A stretch of 64,000 bases of DNA from Serratia proteamaculans (GTDB lineage Bacteria > Pseudomonadota > Gammaproteobacteria > Enterobacterales > Enterobacteriaceae). A program made the translations under genes and the position numbers. The notes under the pieces are model-generated. The model was not told the DNA's origin. It saw only the letters and a list, made by a program, of their open reading frames with translations, and did not search any database. Each line of letters opens with the position of its first letter. Position 1 is the stretch's first letter. Below, one piece after another: positions 1 through 8,383 of this stretch. The stretch covers positions 152,885 to 216,884 of the forward strand of contig NZ_WBKI01000007.1 of the NCBI RefSeq assembly GCF_008830365.1, read 5' to 3'.

Positions 1-577
1 CCAGGCTTTCTTCGGCCAACGCCCAGACGCTCTCCATCAATTGTTGGCGTGAAAATACCCGGCCGGGGGCCAGCAACAGGGTTTTCAACAGCAGAAATTC
101 GTAACGGGTCAGCGGCAGCGGCTGCTGATGGTAATAGATGGCCGCGGCTTGTTCATCCAGGCCAAAAGGACCGAAGCTGTACAGAGCAGGTTGCTGCAGG
201 CGCTGCTGTTTTTGCAAACGGCGCAGAATGGTACGCACCCGGGCGCTGACCTCTCGTGGGGAGAAGGGTTTGGCGACATAATCGTCGGCGCCGATTTCCA
301 GCCCAATCAGGCGATCGACCTCATCGCTGCGGGCGGTGAGAAACAAAATCGGTAAATCCGCCGACTGTGATAACAGCCGACGGCAGAGTTCAAAACCATT
401 GATGTCTGGCAGGCCAACATCGAGGATCGCCAGCGCAGGTACTCCTTGCGCCAACGCCTGTAATGCCGGCTCACCACGTTCGAACCAGCGCACCTGAAAG
501 CCTTCGCTCTCCAGGGTATAAATCAGCGTATCGGCAATGCTGGGCTCATCTTCCACCAGCCAGAGCGTCGGCTTCAT
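1..577 (-). CDS. creB: Response regulator CreB (N-terminal part, cut by window edge)
   Basis: OmpR-family response regulator; in E. coli CreB is the partner of the sensor CreC and responds to carbon source and growth state. I translated about 192 codons from the sequence. The receiver begins [17 protein letters not shown] with the acidic pair, the phospho-acceptor Asp53 lies in ILDVGLPDING, and the conserved Lys is in DDYVAKPFSPRE. The winged-helix domain begins with PLTRYEFLLLKTL. These stretches resemble E. coli CreB more than other OmpR-type regulators. Its ATG overlaps the ygfX stop codon (TGATG), so it is translationally coupled to ygfX. The C-terminus is outside the window. The family is sure; the name CreB is likely. 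Confidence 0.85.
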   Translation of the reverse strand, partial: MKPTLWLVEDEPSIADTLIYTLESEGFQVRWFERGEPALQALAQGVPALAILDVGLPDINGFELCRRLLSQSADLPILFLTARSDEVDRLIGLEIGADDYVAKPFSPREVSARVRTILRRLQKQQRLQQPALYSFGPFGLDEQAAAIYYHQQPLPLTRYEFLLLKTLLLAPGRVFSRQQLMESVWALAEESL

Positions 578-999
578 CAGGGTTCCTCGTCATCACTGGC
601 CGGCGGATAGAGCAACTGCTGGCGCAGATGCCGCCAATCGGCTTTGGCCATGGCATCGGATGCCAGCCACAGTCGACGGCGCTTTTTGCCTCCCACGGGC
701 TGCAAAGTCAGCAGAATGCCGTAACGCGGCATCCAGGGCTGCTTCACCAGTTGCCATTCCTGGCCGTGCCAACCCAGACGTTGGTTTTCCAGCAGGCGTA
801 GTTCACCCTGCCGCGACGCAATGCGCTTTTGGCTGCGAATGCACTCAAACACCACCAGCGTCAGCAACACCAGCCAGATCGGTCCGTAGCCTTCCGGCCA
901 GGGTGAAATCAGGATCAGCAGGATCAGTGCGCCGTGTGTCAGCAACGAAAGTAACTGGGTGCGCCAGGAAATACGGACGTCACATCGCCACTGGGCCAC
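577..999 (-). CDS. ygfX: YgfX family inner-membrane protein (CptA-like)
   Basis: Small inner-membrane protein of 140 residues. Two hydrophobic segments are visible at about residues 15-33 and 39-52, followed by a basic cytoplasmic tail. In E. coli the family (YgfX/CptA) has been reported as a toxin acting on the cytoskeletal proteins FtsZ and MreB, with the upstream gene product as antitoxin; in Serratia it has been tied to SdhE-related phenotypes. The start codon lies inside the end of sdhE (20-base overlap) and the stop overlaps the start of creB, so all three genes form one operon. The family call is firm; the toxin role is known only from relatives. Confidence 0.85.
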   Translation of the reverse strand: MAQWRCDVRISWRTQLLSLLTHGALILLILISPWPEGYGPIWLVLLTLVVFECIRSQKRIASRQGELRLLENQRLGWHGQEWQLVKQPWMPRYGILLTLQPVGGKKRRRLWLASDAMAKADWRHLRQQLLYPPASDDEEP

Positions 1000-1246
1000 G
1001 GTCTTTATTTCGCGTCTGGATCAGTGTCACCATTCTCTGCAGTTCACTGTCCTGCGGAGCGCCATGATTCATCAGCCAGTTGAAGAGATCGGGATCGTCG
1101 GACTCCAGCAGGCGGATAAACAGCGCTTTGTCTGTGTCATTCAACTGGTCGTATTCATACTCGAAGAACGGCATGATGGAGATGTCCAGCTCGCGCATAC
1201 CACGGCGACAAGCCCAGTGGATGCGTGCTTTGTTATTAATATCCAT
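980..1246 (-). CDS. sdhE: FAD assembly factor SdhE
   Basis: Small soluble protein (88 residues) that helps attach FAD covalently to the flavoprotein subunit of succinate dehydrogenase and fumarate reductase. The sequence contains the family hallmark RRGMRELD near residues 14-21 (the RGxxE motif) and the acidic FFEYEYDQL and DLFNWLMNH stretches. Its length equals that of E. coli SdhE (YgfY/CptB). It is the first gene of the sdhE-ygfX-creB unit and is transcribed away from ygfZ. Confidence 0.95.
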   Translation of the reverse strand: MDINNKARIHWACRRGMRELDISIMPFFEYEYDQLNDTDKALFIRLLESDDPDLFNWLMNHGAPQDSELQRMVTLIQTRNKDRGPVAM

Positions 1247-1569
1247 GTTGTTATGACTAACCTCTTTTCAGCGTGGCAACGCCATCGCAGGGTTCAACTG
1301 ACACACTGTATGGCAACACCGTCGCGATATAATTCCATCAGCCAAAGATCTGTCTGCAAGGGTAACCCTTGGCCGCAAGCCTATAGAGTAACAATTTGAC
1401 ATACTCGCCGGGAAGGACGTTCTCTGTGTAAAGCGTAATAAGGCGCTAAATGTCAAAAAAAGCGCTGCCGGAGAAGCAAGCGTGAATAACAGTTTGCAAA
1501 GCCCGCCACCTCTTTTACCATGGGGTCAACACACCTTCAGGTAAGCTAAACGTTAAGCAGGATCTTACT
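1247..1569. other. Intergenic region between divergent sdhE and ygfZ
   Basis: No gene is visible here. It must hold the promoters of the sdhE operon (leftward) and of ygfZ (rightward). A perfect TTGACA hexamer lies at 1396-1401 on the plus strand, but I see no good -10 box at 16-18 bases from it, so I do not call a promoter. No strong hairpin or repeat was noticed. Confidence 0.5.
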
Positions 1570-2562
1570 ATGGCGTATAAAATTCCATTTCCACCCCGTC
1601 AGCCTTCCGCTTCTTCCCATCTGCCCCTGACCCTGATCTCGCTGGAAGATTGGGCAATGGTGACGCTGAACGGACCGGATACGGTGAAATACCTTCAGGG
1701 CCAGGTGACTGCCGATATCGAAGCGCTGCCGGCCGATAGTCATGTGTTGTGCGGCCACTGCGATGCCAAGGGCAAAATGTGGAGCAATCTGCGTTTGTTC
1801 CATCGCGGTGAAGGCTTTGCCTATCTGGAACGCCGCAGCGTGCTGGACAGCCAACTGGCAGAGATCAAGAAGTACGCTGTGTTTTCCAAACTCACCATTG
1901 CCGCCGACAACGAAGCCGTCTTATTGGGCGTCGCCGGTTTTCAGGCACGTGCGGCGCTGGCGGGGGTGTTCAACAGCCTGCCGGATGCTGAACATCAGGT
2001 GGTGCAGGACGGTGAAACTACCCTGTTGCACTTCTCTCTACCGGCGGAACGTTTTCTGCTGGTTACCACCGCTGCCATTGCCGAACAGTTGGCTGACAAG
2101 CTGCACGAACAGGCAGAACTGAACGACAGTCAACAGTGGCTGACGCTGGATATCGAAGCCGGTTACCCGGTAATTGATACCGCCAACAGCGGGCAATTGA
2201 TCCCACAGGCCACCAACCTGCAGGCGCTGGAAGGCATCAGTTTCAGCAAGGGTTGCTACACCGGTCAGGAAATGGTGGCTCGTGCCAAGTTCCGCGGTGC
2301 CAACAAGCGTGCGTTGTACTGGCTGGAAGGCAAAGCCGGGCGAGTGCCACAGGCCGCTGAAGACGTGGAGTTGCAACTGGGTGAGAACTGGCGCCGTACC
2401 GGTACGGTGCTGAGTGCTGCCAAGCTGGCCGACGGCACGCTGTGGGTACAGGTAGTGTTGAATAACGATCTGGATGCCGACAGCAAGCTACGGGTTCGCG
2501 ATGATGCCACCAGCCACCTGGCCATCAAACCGCTGCCATATTCGTTGATAGAAGAAAAATAG
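1570..2562 (+). CDS. ygfZ: tRNA-modifying protein YgfZ
   Basis: Folate-binding protein of the GcvT-like fold, 330 residues. It supports maintenance of iron-sulfur enzymes such as the tRNA methylthiotransferase MiaB. The family signature [17 protein letters not shown], with the functionally important Cys, is present at about residues 226-242. The N-terminal part resembles the aminomethyltransferase barrel ([12 protein letters not shown]). The ATG follows a purine-rich stretch (AGCAGGA). It is a single gene between sdhE (divergent) and trhA (convergent), the same arrangement as in E. coli. Confidence 0.95.
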   Translation: MAYKIPFPPRQPSASSHLPLTLISLEDWAMVTLNGPDTVKYLQGQVTADIEALPADSHVLCGHCDAKGKMWSNLRLFHRGEGFAYLERRSVLDSQLAEIKKYAVFSKLTIAADNEAVLLGVAGFQARAALAGVFNSLPDAEHQVVQDGETTLLHFSLPAERFLLVTTAAIAEQLADKLHEQAELNDSQQWLTLDIEAGYPVIDTANSGQLIPQATNLQALEGISFSKGCYTGQEMVARAKFRGANKRALYWLEGKAGRVPQAAEDVELQLGENWRRTGTVLSAAKLADGTLWVQVVLNNDLDADSKLRVRDDATSHLAIKPLPYSLIEEK

Positions 2563-2597
2563 GGGCAGTCAGAGCTTCTTAATCTATCCGCAATAGA

Positions 2598-2632
2598 TTT
2601 CGCACTGCAGCCAGCAACGCTGCGGTGCGAAA
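2598..2632. terminator. Long hairpin between ygfZ and trhA
   Basis: The arms TTTCGCAC and GTGCGAAA pair perfectly, and the interior GCAG/CTGC can extend the stem. It lies between two convergent genes, so it can act in both directions. It lacks a long U-run, so it may be a palindromic repeat rather than a strict intrinsic terminator. Confidence 0.5.
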
Positions 2633-2646
2633 GATATCAGCGGAGA

Positions 2647-3321
2647 TCAGACGTACAGATAAATAGCCATAAAATGGCACAGGCTGCCGCCGAGCACGAA
2701 ACCATGCCAAATGGCGTGACCGAAGCGGAAACGCTTTGATGCATAGAAGATCACTCCCAGGGTATAAACCACCCCCCCCACCGCCAGCAGCGTCACGCCG
2801 CCCACCGCCAGTCGGGTCGCCAGCTGATAAATCACGATCAGCGACAGCCAGCCCATGGTCAGATAGGTCACCAGCGACAGTGCTTCAAAACGGTGGGCAA
2901 AGGCCAGCTTGAACAATACACCCAGCAACGCCAATCCCCAGATTACCGCCATCAACCCTTTAGCCAGCGGTGAGTTCAGCCCAACCAACAAAAACGGCGT
3001 GTAGGTACCGGCAATCAAAAGATAAATGGCACAGTGGTCAAATTTTTTCAGCCAGTGCTTGGCCTTTTGGTGGGGAATAGCATGGTAGAGCGTGGAGGCA
3101 AGGAACAGCAGGATCATGCTGCCACCATAAAGACTGTAGCTGGCGATGGCCGTCACATCAGCGCCGGTATCGACCGCCTGAACTAACAGCAGAACCAGAC
3201 CGACAATGCCGAAAACCAGACCGATGCCATGGCTGATACTATTAGCGATCTCTTCCGCCCACGGATAGGCCGCAGCGGCAATTTTTTCGCTACCGGCTTT
3301 TACTACGCCCGTTTTTCCCAT
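2647..3321 (-). CDS. trhA: Hemolysin III / PAQR family membrane protein TrhA (YqfA)
   Basis: Seven-helix inner-membrane protein of about 224 residues, almost colinear with E. coli YqfA ([55 protein letters not shown]). The family metal-site residues are visible: SHGIG, YHAIPH, DHCAIY and the late [10 protein letters not shown] pair. E. coli TrhA has been linked to membrane fluidity and energetics. I chose the ATG at 3321 rather than the upstream TTG because a G-rich stretch precedes it at usable distance. A FabR-like operator lies about 70 bases upstream. Confidence 0.9.
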   Translation of the reverse strand: MGKTGVVKAGSEKIAAAAYPWAEEIANSISHGIGLVFGIVGLVLLLVQAVDTGADVTAIASYSLYGGSMILLFLASTLYHAIPHQKAKHWLKKFDHCAIYLLIAGTYTPFLLVGLNSPLAKGLMAVIWGLALLGVLFKLAFAHRFEALSLVTYLTMGWLSLIVIYQLATRLAVGGVTLLAVGGVVYTLGVIFYASKRFRFGHAIWHGFVLGGSLCHFMAIYLYV

Positions 3322-3392
3322 AAAGCACAACCCCCCAAAACAGCCAACATTGTTCGAAATTACCGCAAAGCAGCTTAACTGAGAATAATTTC

Positions 3393-3410
3393 AGTGTACA
3401 CGTGTACGCT
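3393..3410. promoter_or_regulatory. Putative FabR operator upstream of trhA
   Basis: AGTGTACACGTGTACGCT is an almost perfect palindrome with the core GTACACGTGTAC. It resembles the FabR (YijC) site known before fabA and fabB; yqfA is the third gene long predicted to carry such a site. It sits about 72 bases before the trhA start. The palindrome is seen directly; the regulator is inferred from this precedent. Confidence 0.65.
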
Positions 3411-3504
3411 AAAATAAAACTGTGTGCGCGTGTAACCATCGAAATCCCTCGCCCGCTGGTCTACAATCGTTCGGCTTCAACCCATCTACCTTGAGGTTTA
3501 CACC

Positions 3505-4113
3505 ATGTCATCCGCTGTACCCGCGTTAGATTTCGGCTCCATGACCCAGGTCATCCAGTTCCTGATGGAAATCGACAAGTTGAAAAGCGTGCAACGCCGC
3601 ACCAAAGTACTGGGCACCCAACGCCAGGAAAACTCCGCTGAACATAGCTGGCACTTTGCTATTGGCGCCCTGAGCCTGGCGCCTTACGCCGGTGAAGGCG
3701 TGGATATCCAACGGGTGATCCAGATGGCACTGCTGCATGACATCGTTGAGATCGATGCCGGTGACGTGCTGGTCTACGATCTGGCGGCCCGCGCAGCGAT
3801 CCATGATAAAGAAGTGGCGGCAGCCCGCCGGTTGTTCGGTATGCTGCCAGATACTCAGCGCGAGTATTTCACCGCTTTATGGCAGGAATATGAAGATGGC
3901 GAGAGCGCCGACGCGCGTTTCGCACTGGTGCTGGATCGCACCATGCCAATGCTGATGAACCTGCATAACGAAGGCCAAAGCTGGGTCGAAAATGGCATCA
4001 GTCTGGAGCAAGTGCTGTCGCGCAACGCAGCCATTGCCGATGTCCAGCCAGAGCTGTGGAAGTACCTTCTGCAACACCTGCAGGACGCTCAGCGTAAAGG
4101 CTGGCTGAAGTAA
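3505..4113 (+). CDS. HD-domain phosphohydrolase (YfbR/HDDC2-like)
   Basis: A 202-residue metal-dependent phosphohydrolase of the HD superfamily. Visible metal ligands are His48 in AEHSWHF, the His-Asp pair in ALLHDIVEIDAGD and a distal Asp in LVLDRTMPMLMNL, the order seen in YfbR and HDDC2-type 5'-deoxynucleotidases. The opening MTQVIQFLMEIDKLKSVQRRT is typical of this subgroup. The substrate cannot be read from the sequence; a nucleoside monophosphate is the family's usual target. It stands alone, convergent with the MFS gene downstream. Confidence 0.75.
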   Translation: MSSAVPALDFGSMTQVIQFLMEIDKLKSVQRRTKVLGTQRQENSAEHSWHFAIGALSLAPYAGEGVDIQRVIQMALLHDIVEIDAGDVLVYDLAARAAIHDKEVAAARRLFGMLPDTQREYFTALWQEYEDGESADARFALVLDRTMPMLMNLHNEGQSWVENGISLEQVLSRNAAIADVQPELWKYLLQHLQDAQRKGWLK

Positions 4114-4133
4114 CGCTGTTGCTGTTGCGACAA

Positions 4134-4156
4134 GCCGGGTGATCCTCTCACCCGGC
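4134..4156. terminator. Hairpin between convergent HD and MFS genes
   Basis: A 9-bp perfect stem (GCCGGGTGA / TCACCCGGC) with a 5-base loop lies between the two convergent stop codons. It has no clear U-tract on either strand. It could serve as a bidirectional transcription end. Confidence 0.55.
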
Positions 4157-4163
4157 AAGCGAT

Positions 4164-5489
4164 TCACAACGGCTTGTGCGCCGTTTCCTTTGCGGCAATC
4201 ACCGCCCACAGCGTGATCAACAACGCCACCACCACATAGGCTGAGATCGCCAGCGTGCTGTCGTAAGACTTGAATAACGATGCGATAATCAAGGGTGCAA
4301 AACCACCACCGATAATACCTGCCAGCGTATAAGCCAACGACGATCCCGCATAGCGCACCCGGGTCGGGAACTGTTCGGTGATAAAAGCCGCCTGCGGGCC
4401 GTACATCGCCGCATGGATCAACAACCCCACCACCACCGCCAGGCAGATCAGCACCGGCTGGCTACTGTCGAGCAGCATAAAGAACACAAATGCCCAAACC
4501 ATCGCCGCCAGCGCCCCGCCGATATACACCGGTCGACGGCCAAAACGATCGGACAGTGCGCCAAACATCGGTACGGTAATCGCGTTACCGATCGCCCCCA
4601 ACATGGTAGCGGCCAACGCCAGCGGGCGCGGCAGGTTCAGTACCGTGGTGACATAGGTCAGGGTAAAGACCACCACCAGCGCATACAGCACATCGGAACC
4701 GATACGAGAACCACCGGCGATCAACAATGGACGCCGATGCTGGGTGAAGACCTCGCGGATCGGCGAATGGGTAACGTCTTTGGATGCCTCCAGTTTCAGA
4801 AACGCCGGCGTTTCCCCCACCCCACGGCGCAGCCACAGGCCAAATATCACCAACACCAGGCTAAGCAGGAAAGGAATACGCCAACCCCACTGCTGGAAAT
4901 CTTCTGCCGACATAGCCACCGTCACCAGCGTAATCAAGCCGGTACCGATCAAAGTACCGCAGGAAGGACCGACCTGAGCAAAGGAAGCATTACGCCCACG
5001 CTGATGAGGTTTACCGTGTTCCATCGACAGCAATACCGCCCCCGCCCATTCGCCTCCCAACGCAATCCCCTGAATAAAGCGCAGCGTGACCAACAGCAGC
5101 GGGCTCCAAATACCCCAACTGGCATAACCCGGCAGCAGCCCCATCAGCGCGGTAGTCACGCCCATGATCACCAGCGTGGTCACCAGGACAAAACGGCGCC
5201 CCAGCACGTCACCGAGATGACCAAACACGATGCCGCCAATCGGCCGTGAAACATAACCGACCGCGTAGGTGGAAAACGCCAAAATAGTGCCCACCAGCGG
5301 ATCGAAAGACGGGAAAAACACGTGGTTGAAAATCAGCGCCGCCATGATGTTGTAGACGGTGAAGTCATACCACTCCAGTGCGGTGCCGATCGAACTGGCC
5401 GCAGCCAGCTTGCCGGTATTCGGTGGATGCGCGGCAGTATCGTCGGCAGATAAATCCGCGGTCGGTGTTTCCGTGGTTGAAGTGCTCAT
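4164..5489 (-). CDS. MFS transporter, metabolite:H+ symporter (MHS) family
   Basis: Inner-membrane permease of 441 residues with about 12 hydrophobic segments. The ALEWYDFTVYN segment after an extended hydrophilic N-terminus, the loop GHLGDVLGRRFVLV and RFIQGIALGGEWAGAVLL are signatures of the MHS subgroup (ProP, ShiA, KgtP, CitA), which import organic acids, betaines and similar small metabolites with protons. The start overlaps the DUF4286 gene by 4 bases, so it is the last gene of the DUF2848-amidase-DUF4286 operon. It presumably imports the operon's substrate or a product; which one is unknown. Confidence 0.85.
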   Translation of the reverse strand: MSTSTTETPTADLSADDTAAHPPNTGKLAAASSIGTALEWYDFTVYNIMAALIFNHVFFPSFDPLVGTILAFSTYAVGYVSRPIGGIVFGHLGDVLGRRFVLVTTLVIMGVTTALMGLLPGYASWGIWSPLLLVTLRFIQGIALGGEWAGAVLLSMEHGKPHQRGRNASFAQVGPSCGTLIGTGLITLVTVAMSAEDFQQWGWRIPFLLSLVLVIFGLWLRRGVGETPAFLKLEASKDVTHSPIREVFTQHRRPLLIAGGSRIGSDVLYALVVVFTLTYVTTVLNLPRPLALAATMLGAIGNAITVPMFGALSDRFGRRPVYIGGALAAMVWAFVFFMLLDSSQPVLICLAVVVGLLIHAAMYGPQAAFITEQFPTRVRYAGSSLAYTLAGIIGGGFAPLIIASLFKSYDSTLAISAYVVVALLITLWAVIAAKETAHKPL

Positions 5490-6139
5490 GATGACAGCTC
5501 CTGCGTGGTCAGTTGCCAGCCAAGGGCATAATGCACCGCATCGGTGGCGGGGATTTTCAAGTGGTGACAGGCCAGCTCATTCAGCCGCTGGCCGGCTTCG
5601 GCACTGCTGCTTTCGATCAACAGCATCGGCAATAACTGGCGATTTTCCCGCGACTCTTTCGGCAGCGGTGAGCTGAGTTCAACATCCGGCGACAGCAGGC
5701 TGCTGCGTACAAAACCGGGTTGCTCGGCCAGCATCGCCCCCAAATGATGGATACCGGCCTTTAGGACTTCCGGTGCCGTCGGCTCCAGGGTAACAATGGC
5801 CAAATGGCTGCCGCAGCCCTGCCCGGTCACCGCCTCTACCGCACAGACCCGGCGCATTGGGTCGCGCATTTTGTCGAGGCTTGCCACCGACCAGGGGGTC
5901 TGTTGGTTAAACGCGGCGCGGTAAGCCGCCGAGGTAAAACTGGCCAGGGATTCGGTTTTATACAGCCCCAGGTATTTACGCCCGCCTTGTAGCGCCTGAT
6001 AACGCGTGCCCGACAAAAAGCCGGGCACGCGCACCCGCTCTTCCACGTGCTCACGGTCGTACCACTGATTGAAATCCGCCTCGTCCTGCGCGGCGACATC
6101 TGTTGCAACAAACAGCATTCCGTTCGGGGAACCGGTCAT
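5486..6139 (-). CDS. DUF4286 family protein (tandem alpha-beta-barrel halves)
   Basis: Cytoplasmic protein of 217 residues without a signal peptide or membrane segment. The motif FNQWYDREHVEERVRVPGF near residues 23-41 is typical of the EthD/DUF4286 group of dimeric ferredoxin-like barrels. The second half (LAIVTLEPTAPEVLKAG and later EQPGFVRSSLL) looks like a second copy of the same fold, so one chain may form the whole barrel. Such proteins accompany many catabolic operons without an assigned reaction. It sits 52 bases after the amidase and overlaps the MFS gene by 4 bases. Confidence 0.7.
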   Translation of the reverse strand: MTGSPNGMLFVATDVAAQDEADFNQWYDREHVEERVRVPGFLSGTRYQALQGGRKYLGLYKTESLASFTSAAYRAAFNQQTPWSVASLDKMRDPMRRVCAVEAVTGQGCGSHLAIVTLEPTAPEVLKAGIHHLGAMLAEQPGFVRSSLLSPDVELSSPLPKESRENRQLLPMLLIESSSAEAGQRLNELACHHLKIPATDAVHYALGWQLTTQELSS

Positions 6140-6191
6140 GGGTACTCTCCTGTTAGCTCAAAGTAAGGCGGGGTCGCCCCCCACCGGAAAA

Positions 6192-7541
6192 TCACACCTC
6201 GGTGAGGCAACGTTCGATCGCCAGCGCCCAACCCAGTAGCGCCTCGTCCTGCAGGGGCAGTCCGGCCAACATCAGGCCAACCGGTGCCGCACCGGGCGAT
6301 TGGCAAGGCAGCGACAGCGCACAACCGTCGAGGAAGTTGATCACCGAAGGGTTACGCAGCGCAGCGCCGTTGATACGAAAATAAGCGTCTTCATCCGCTT
6401 CCAACTCGGCAATGGTTGGCGCGACCATAGGCACCGTCGGCATCAATAGTGCGTCAAACCCTTGCACTACAGCAGTCACCCGCCGTTGCCAATCGGCACG
6501 CAGCAACCGCAATTGCTGTAGATCCTGCTCATTCAGCCATTGGCCGCGACGAATACGCGATAACACCCGTGGGTCATAGCCATCGGCATGTTCGGCAATC
6601 AACGGCTGATGCCAGCGCCAGGACTCCAGCGCGCTGAAACCACCGGCGGCGTTGATCGTCGCCAGCTCGGCGAACTCATGAAAGGGAATAAATTCAATCT
6701 GTGCCCCAGCCTGCACCAGCCGCTGGACGCTGAGATAAAAGGCGGTGGTGACCTCATCGTCCATGCCATCCAGCACCAACGTTTGGGGTACGGCAAAACG
6801 CGCCTGACTCAAGGTTTTCTGCTGCGGATACAGTGGCAGATCGGCTATCGCCGCATCCAGCGCTATGCAACCGGCAACGTCATGAGCGATCACGCCGATC
6901 GAATCCAGTGAGGGCGACAACGGCAGCAGACCGTGGCTGCTGATACGACGGGCGGTGGGTTTATAACCGGTCAGGCCGCAGAAGGCCGCCGGAATACGTA
7001 CCGAGCCGCCGGTGTCGCTGCCTATCGCACCAAAGCACATGCCATCAGCTACCGCGACTGCCGCACCGGAAGACGAACCACCGGGAATGCGGCGAGCAGA
7101 GCGATCCCAGGGATTGGCAGGCGTGCCGTAGTGGGGATTGATCCCCAGCCCTGAATAGGCAAACTCGGTCATGTTGGTTTTTCCGATGACCACCGCGCCA
7201 GCCTGCAACAACCGCTCCACTACGGCGGAATGGCGGTTAGCCACCGGCGCGTCGACCAGCACCCGCGACCCGGCGGCGGTGACTTCCCCGGCGACATCAA
7301 ACAGGTCTTTGACCGACACCGGTACGCCATCCAGCGCCGACAGAGGATCACCCGCAGCACGCCGTCGATCGGCCGCCAGTGCCTGCTGCTGTGCCCAGTC
7401 GGTATAAACATGGGTAAAAGTGCGAGAGCCCTCGCCCTGGTCGTCGGCAATTTGCGCCAGCGCAGCGGCAGTCAACTGCACAGCCGTTAATTCACCAATG
7501 GTCAACCCGGCAACGACCTGCGTTAAAGTCAGTTTTTCCAT
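6192..7541 (-). CDS. Amidase signature family hydrolase
   Basis: Amidase-signature enzyme of 449 residues, hydrolysing an amide, carbamate or similar C-N bond. The Ser-cisSer-Lys triad is intact: Lys78 in VSVKDLFDVAG, the cis-Ser156 in PGGSSSG and the nucleophile Ser180 in DTGGSVRIP. No signal peptide is seen, so it is cytoplasmic. The ATG overlaps the stop of the DUF2848 gene (TGATG), with an alternative GTG one codon earlier. Substrate is unknown; the pairing with DUF2848, DUF4286 and a metabolite importer suggests a dedicated small-molecule breakdown pathway rather than GatA, which would come with gatB and gatC. Confidence 0.85.
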   Translation of the reverse strand: MEKLTLTQVVAGLTIGELTAVQLTAAALAQIADDQGEGSRTFTHVYTDWAQQQALAADRRRAAGDPLSALDGVPVSVKDLFDVAGEVTAAGSRVLVDAPVANRHSAVVERLLQAGAVVIGKTNMTEFAYSGLGINPHYGTPANPWDRSARRIPGGSSSGAAVAVADGMCFGAIGSDTGGSVRIPAAFCGLTGYKPTARRISSHGLLPLSPSLDSIGVIAHDVAGCIALDAAIADLPLYPQQKTLSQARFAVPQTLVLDGMDDEVTTAFYLSVQRLVQAGAQIEFIPFHEFAELATINAAGGFSALESWRWHQPLIAEHADGYDPRVLSRIRRGQWLNEQDLQQLRLLRADWQRRVTAVVQGFDALLMPTVPMVAPTIAELEADEDAYFRINGAALRNPSVINFLDGCALSLPCQSPGAAPVGLMLAGLPLQDEALLGWALAIERCLTEV

Positions 7542-8254
7542 CACGCCACCACCGGCAGTTCAATACTGCGATAGCTATGGCTGATAGTTCGCCCCAGCAC
7601 CTTGTCCACCAGTTCCATACGGAATTCGGCCGCCGGCCGGATACCGCCAATCGCCGCCACCGTACCGCAGGCCATCGCCAGACCGTCACGCGGCTGAGGT
7701 ACCGTCAGCCCGCCCTCCGGTACCTGCTGGCCACTCAGATAACGATCCAGCAGATCGCCAGGAGTACGCAGACTGGCAAGGTAACCCTGCTGATAAAGCC
7801 GGAACTCACCGTCCTCTTTGATCCAGGATCGCAGGATCAACGAATCCCAATGTGCGATCACTTCCCGCAGGGGCCAGGCGGCACGTGCTACCGGCTTGAC
7901 GCAGATTTGCTTGGACAGCGCTACGCTGTGCGCCTCCAGTTGACGATCGGTATGATCCGAGGCCAGCGAAACAAACAGCTCGCCGCGATGAGTGAAGATC
8001 AGCGGTTCCGCTTCGCCGGAGCTGGCATTGCCGATCACTTCAATGCAGTCGCTCTGGCTAAGCTGATTAACGGCCACCCGATAAAACAGTGGGATTGCAC
8101 TGGGTTGGGGCACACCCAGCTCCGCCAACTCCCTAATATGGTGCAGGATCGCCTCGCGATCGCGGCCAGTCCAGCCGGCAATCACCAGATGGTCGATCTC
8201 AACATCCAGCCCCCCGGCACCGCTGGATTCAGGTAAAGTGAAGGTCAGTCTCAT
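7541..8254 (-). CDS. DUF2848 family protein
   Basis: A 237-residue cytoplasmic protein that I assign to DUF2848 from its overall pattern (VIAGWTGRDREAILHHI, LASDHTDRQLE, PVARAAWPLREV, DGLAMACGT). DUF2848 has no established reaction. The acidic/His cluster SDHTDRQLE and the late GT-AIGG stretch suggest a metal-binding hydrolase- or lyase-like enzyme, but that is a guess. It is the promoter-proximal gene of the four-gene operon and is coupled to the amidase. Its promoter region faces the GntR/FCD regulator. Confidence 0.7.
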   Translation of the reverse strand: MRLTFTLPESSGAGGLDVEIDHLVIAGWTGRDREAILHHIRELAELGVPQPSAIPLFYRVAVNQLSQSDCIEVIGNASSGEAEPLIFTHRGELFVSLASDHTDRQLEAHSVALSKQICVKPVARAAWPLREVIAHWDSLILRSWIKEDGEFRLYQQGYLASLRTPGDLLDRYLSGQQVPEGGLTVPQPRDGLAMACGTVAAIGGIRPAAEFRMELVDKVLGRTISHSYRSIELPVVA

Positions 8255-8283
8255 GGCGTTTGTGCCCCTTTGGTTAAAATGCT

Positions 8284-8295
8284 GTGAAATTTCAC
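8284..8295. promoter_or_regulatory. Perfect 12-bp palindrome, candidate GntR/FCD operator
   Basis: GTGAAATTTCAC is a perfect palindrome in the intergenic space between the DUF2848 operon and the divergent GntR/FCD gene. It is flanked by a second, looser inverted pair, TTTGGT at 8269-8274 and ACCAAA at 8309-8314. Either could be the operator of the adjacent regulator. The symmetry is directly visible; the binding is inference. Confidence 0.45.
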
Positions 8296-8383
8296 TATAT
8301 CTTTAGTTACCAAATAAGCGATTTCCGTGCCATGTTTTTGTGTACTATGTCTAAAAACTTTCTTCTTGCAGGAGCAGAACGTG

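Noticed and set aside
8327..8383. Upstream extension of the GntR/FCD gene starting at GTG 8327
   Set aside because: The extra codons (PCFCVLCLKTFFLQEQNV) do not resemble the family and lack a ribosome site, whereas GGAG lies just before 8381-8384.
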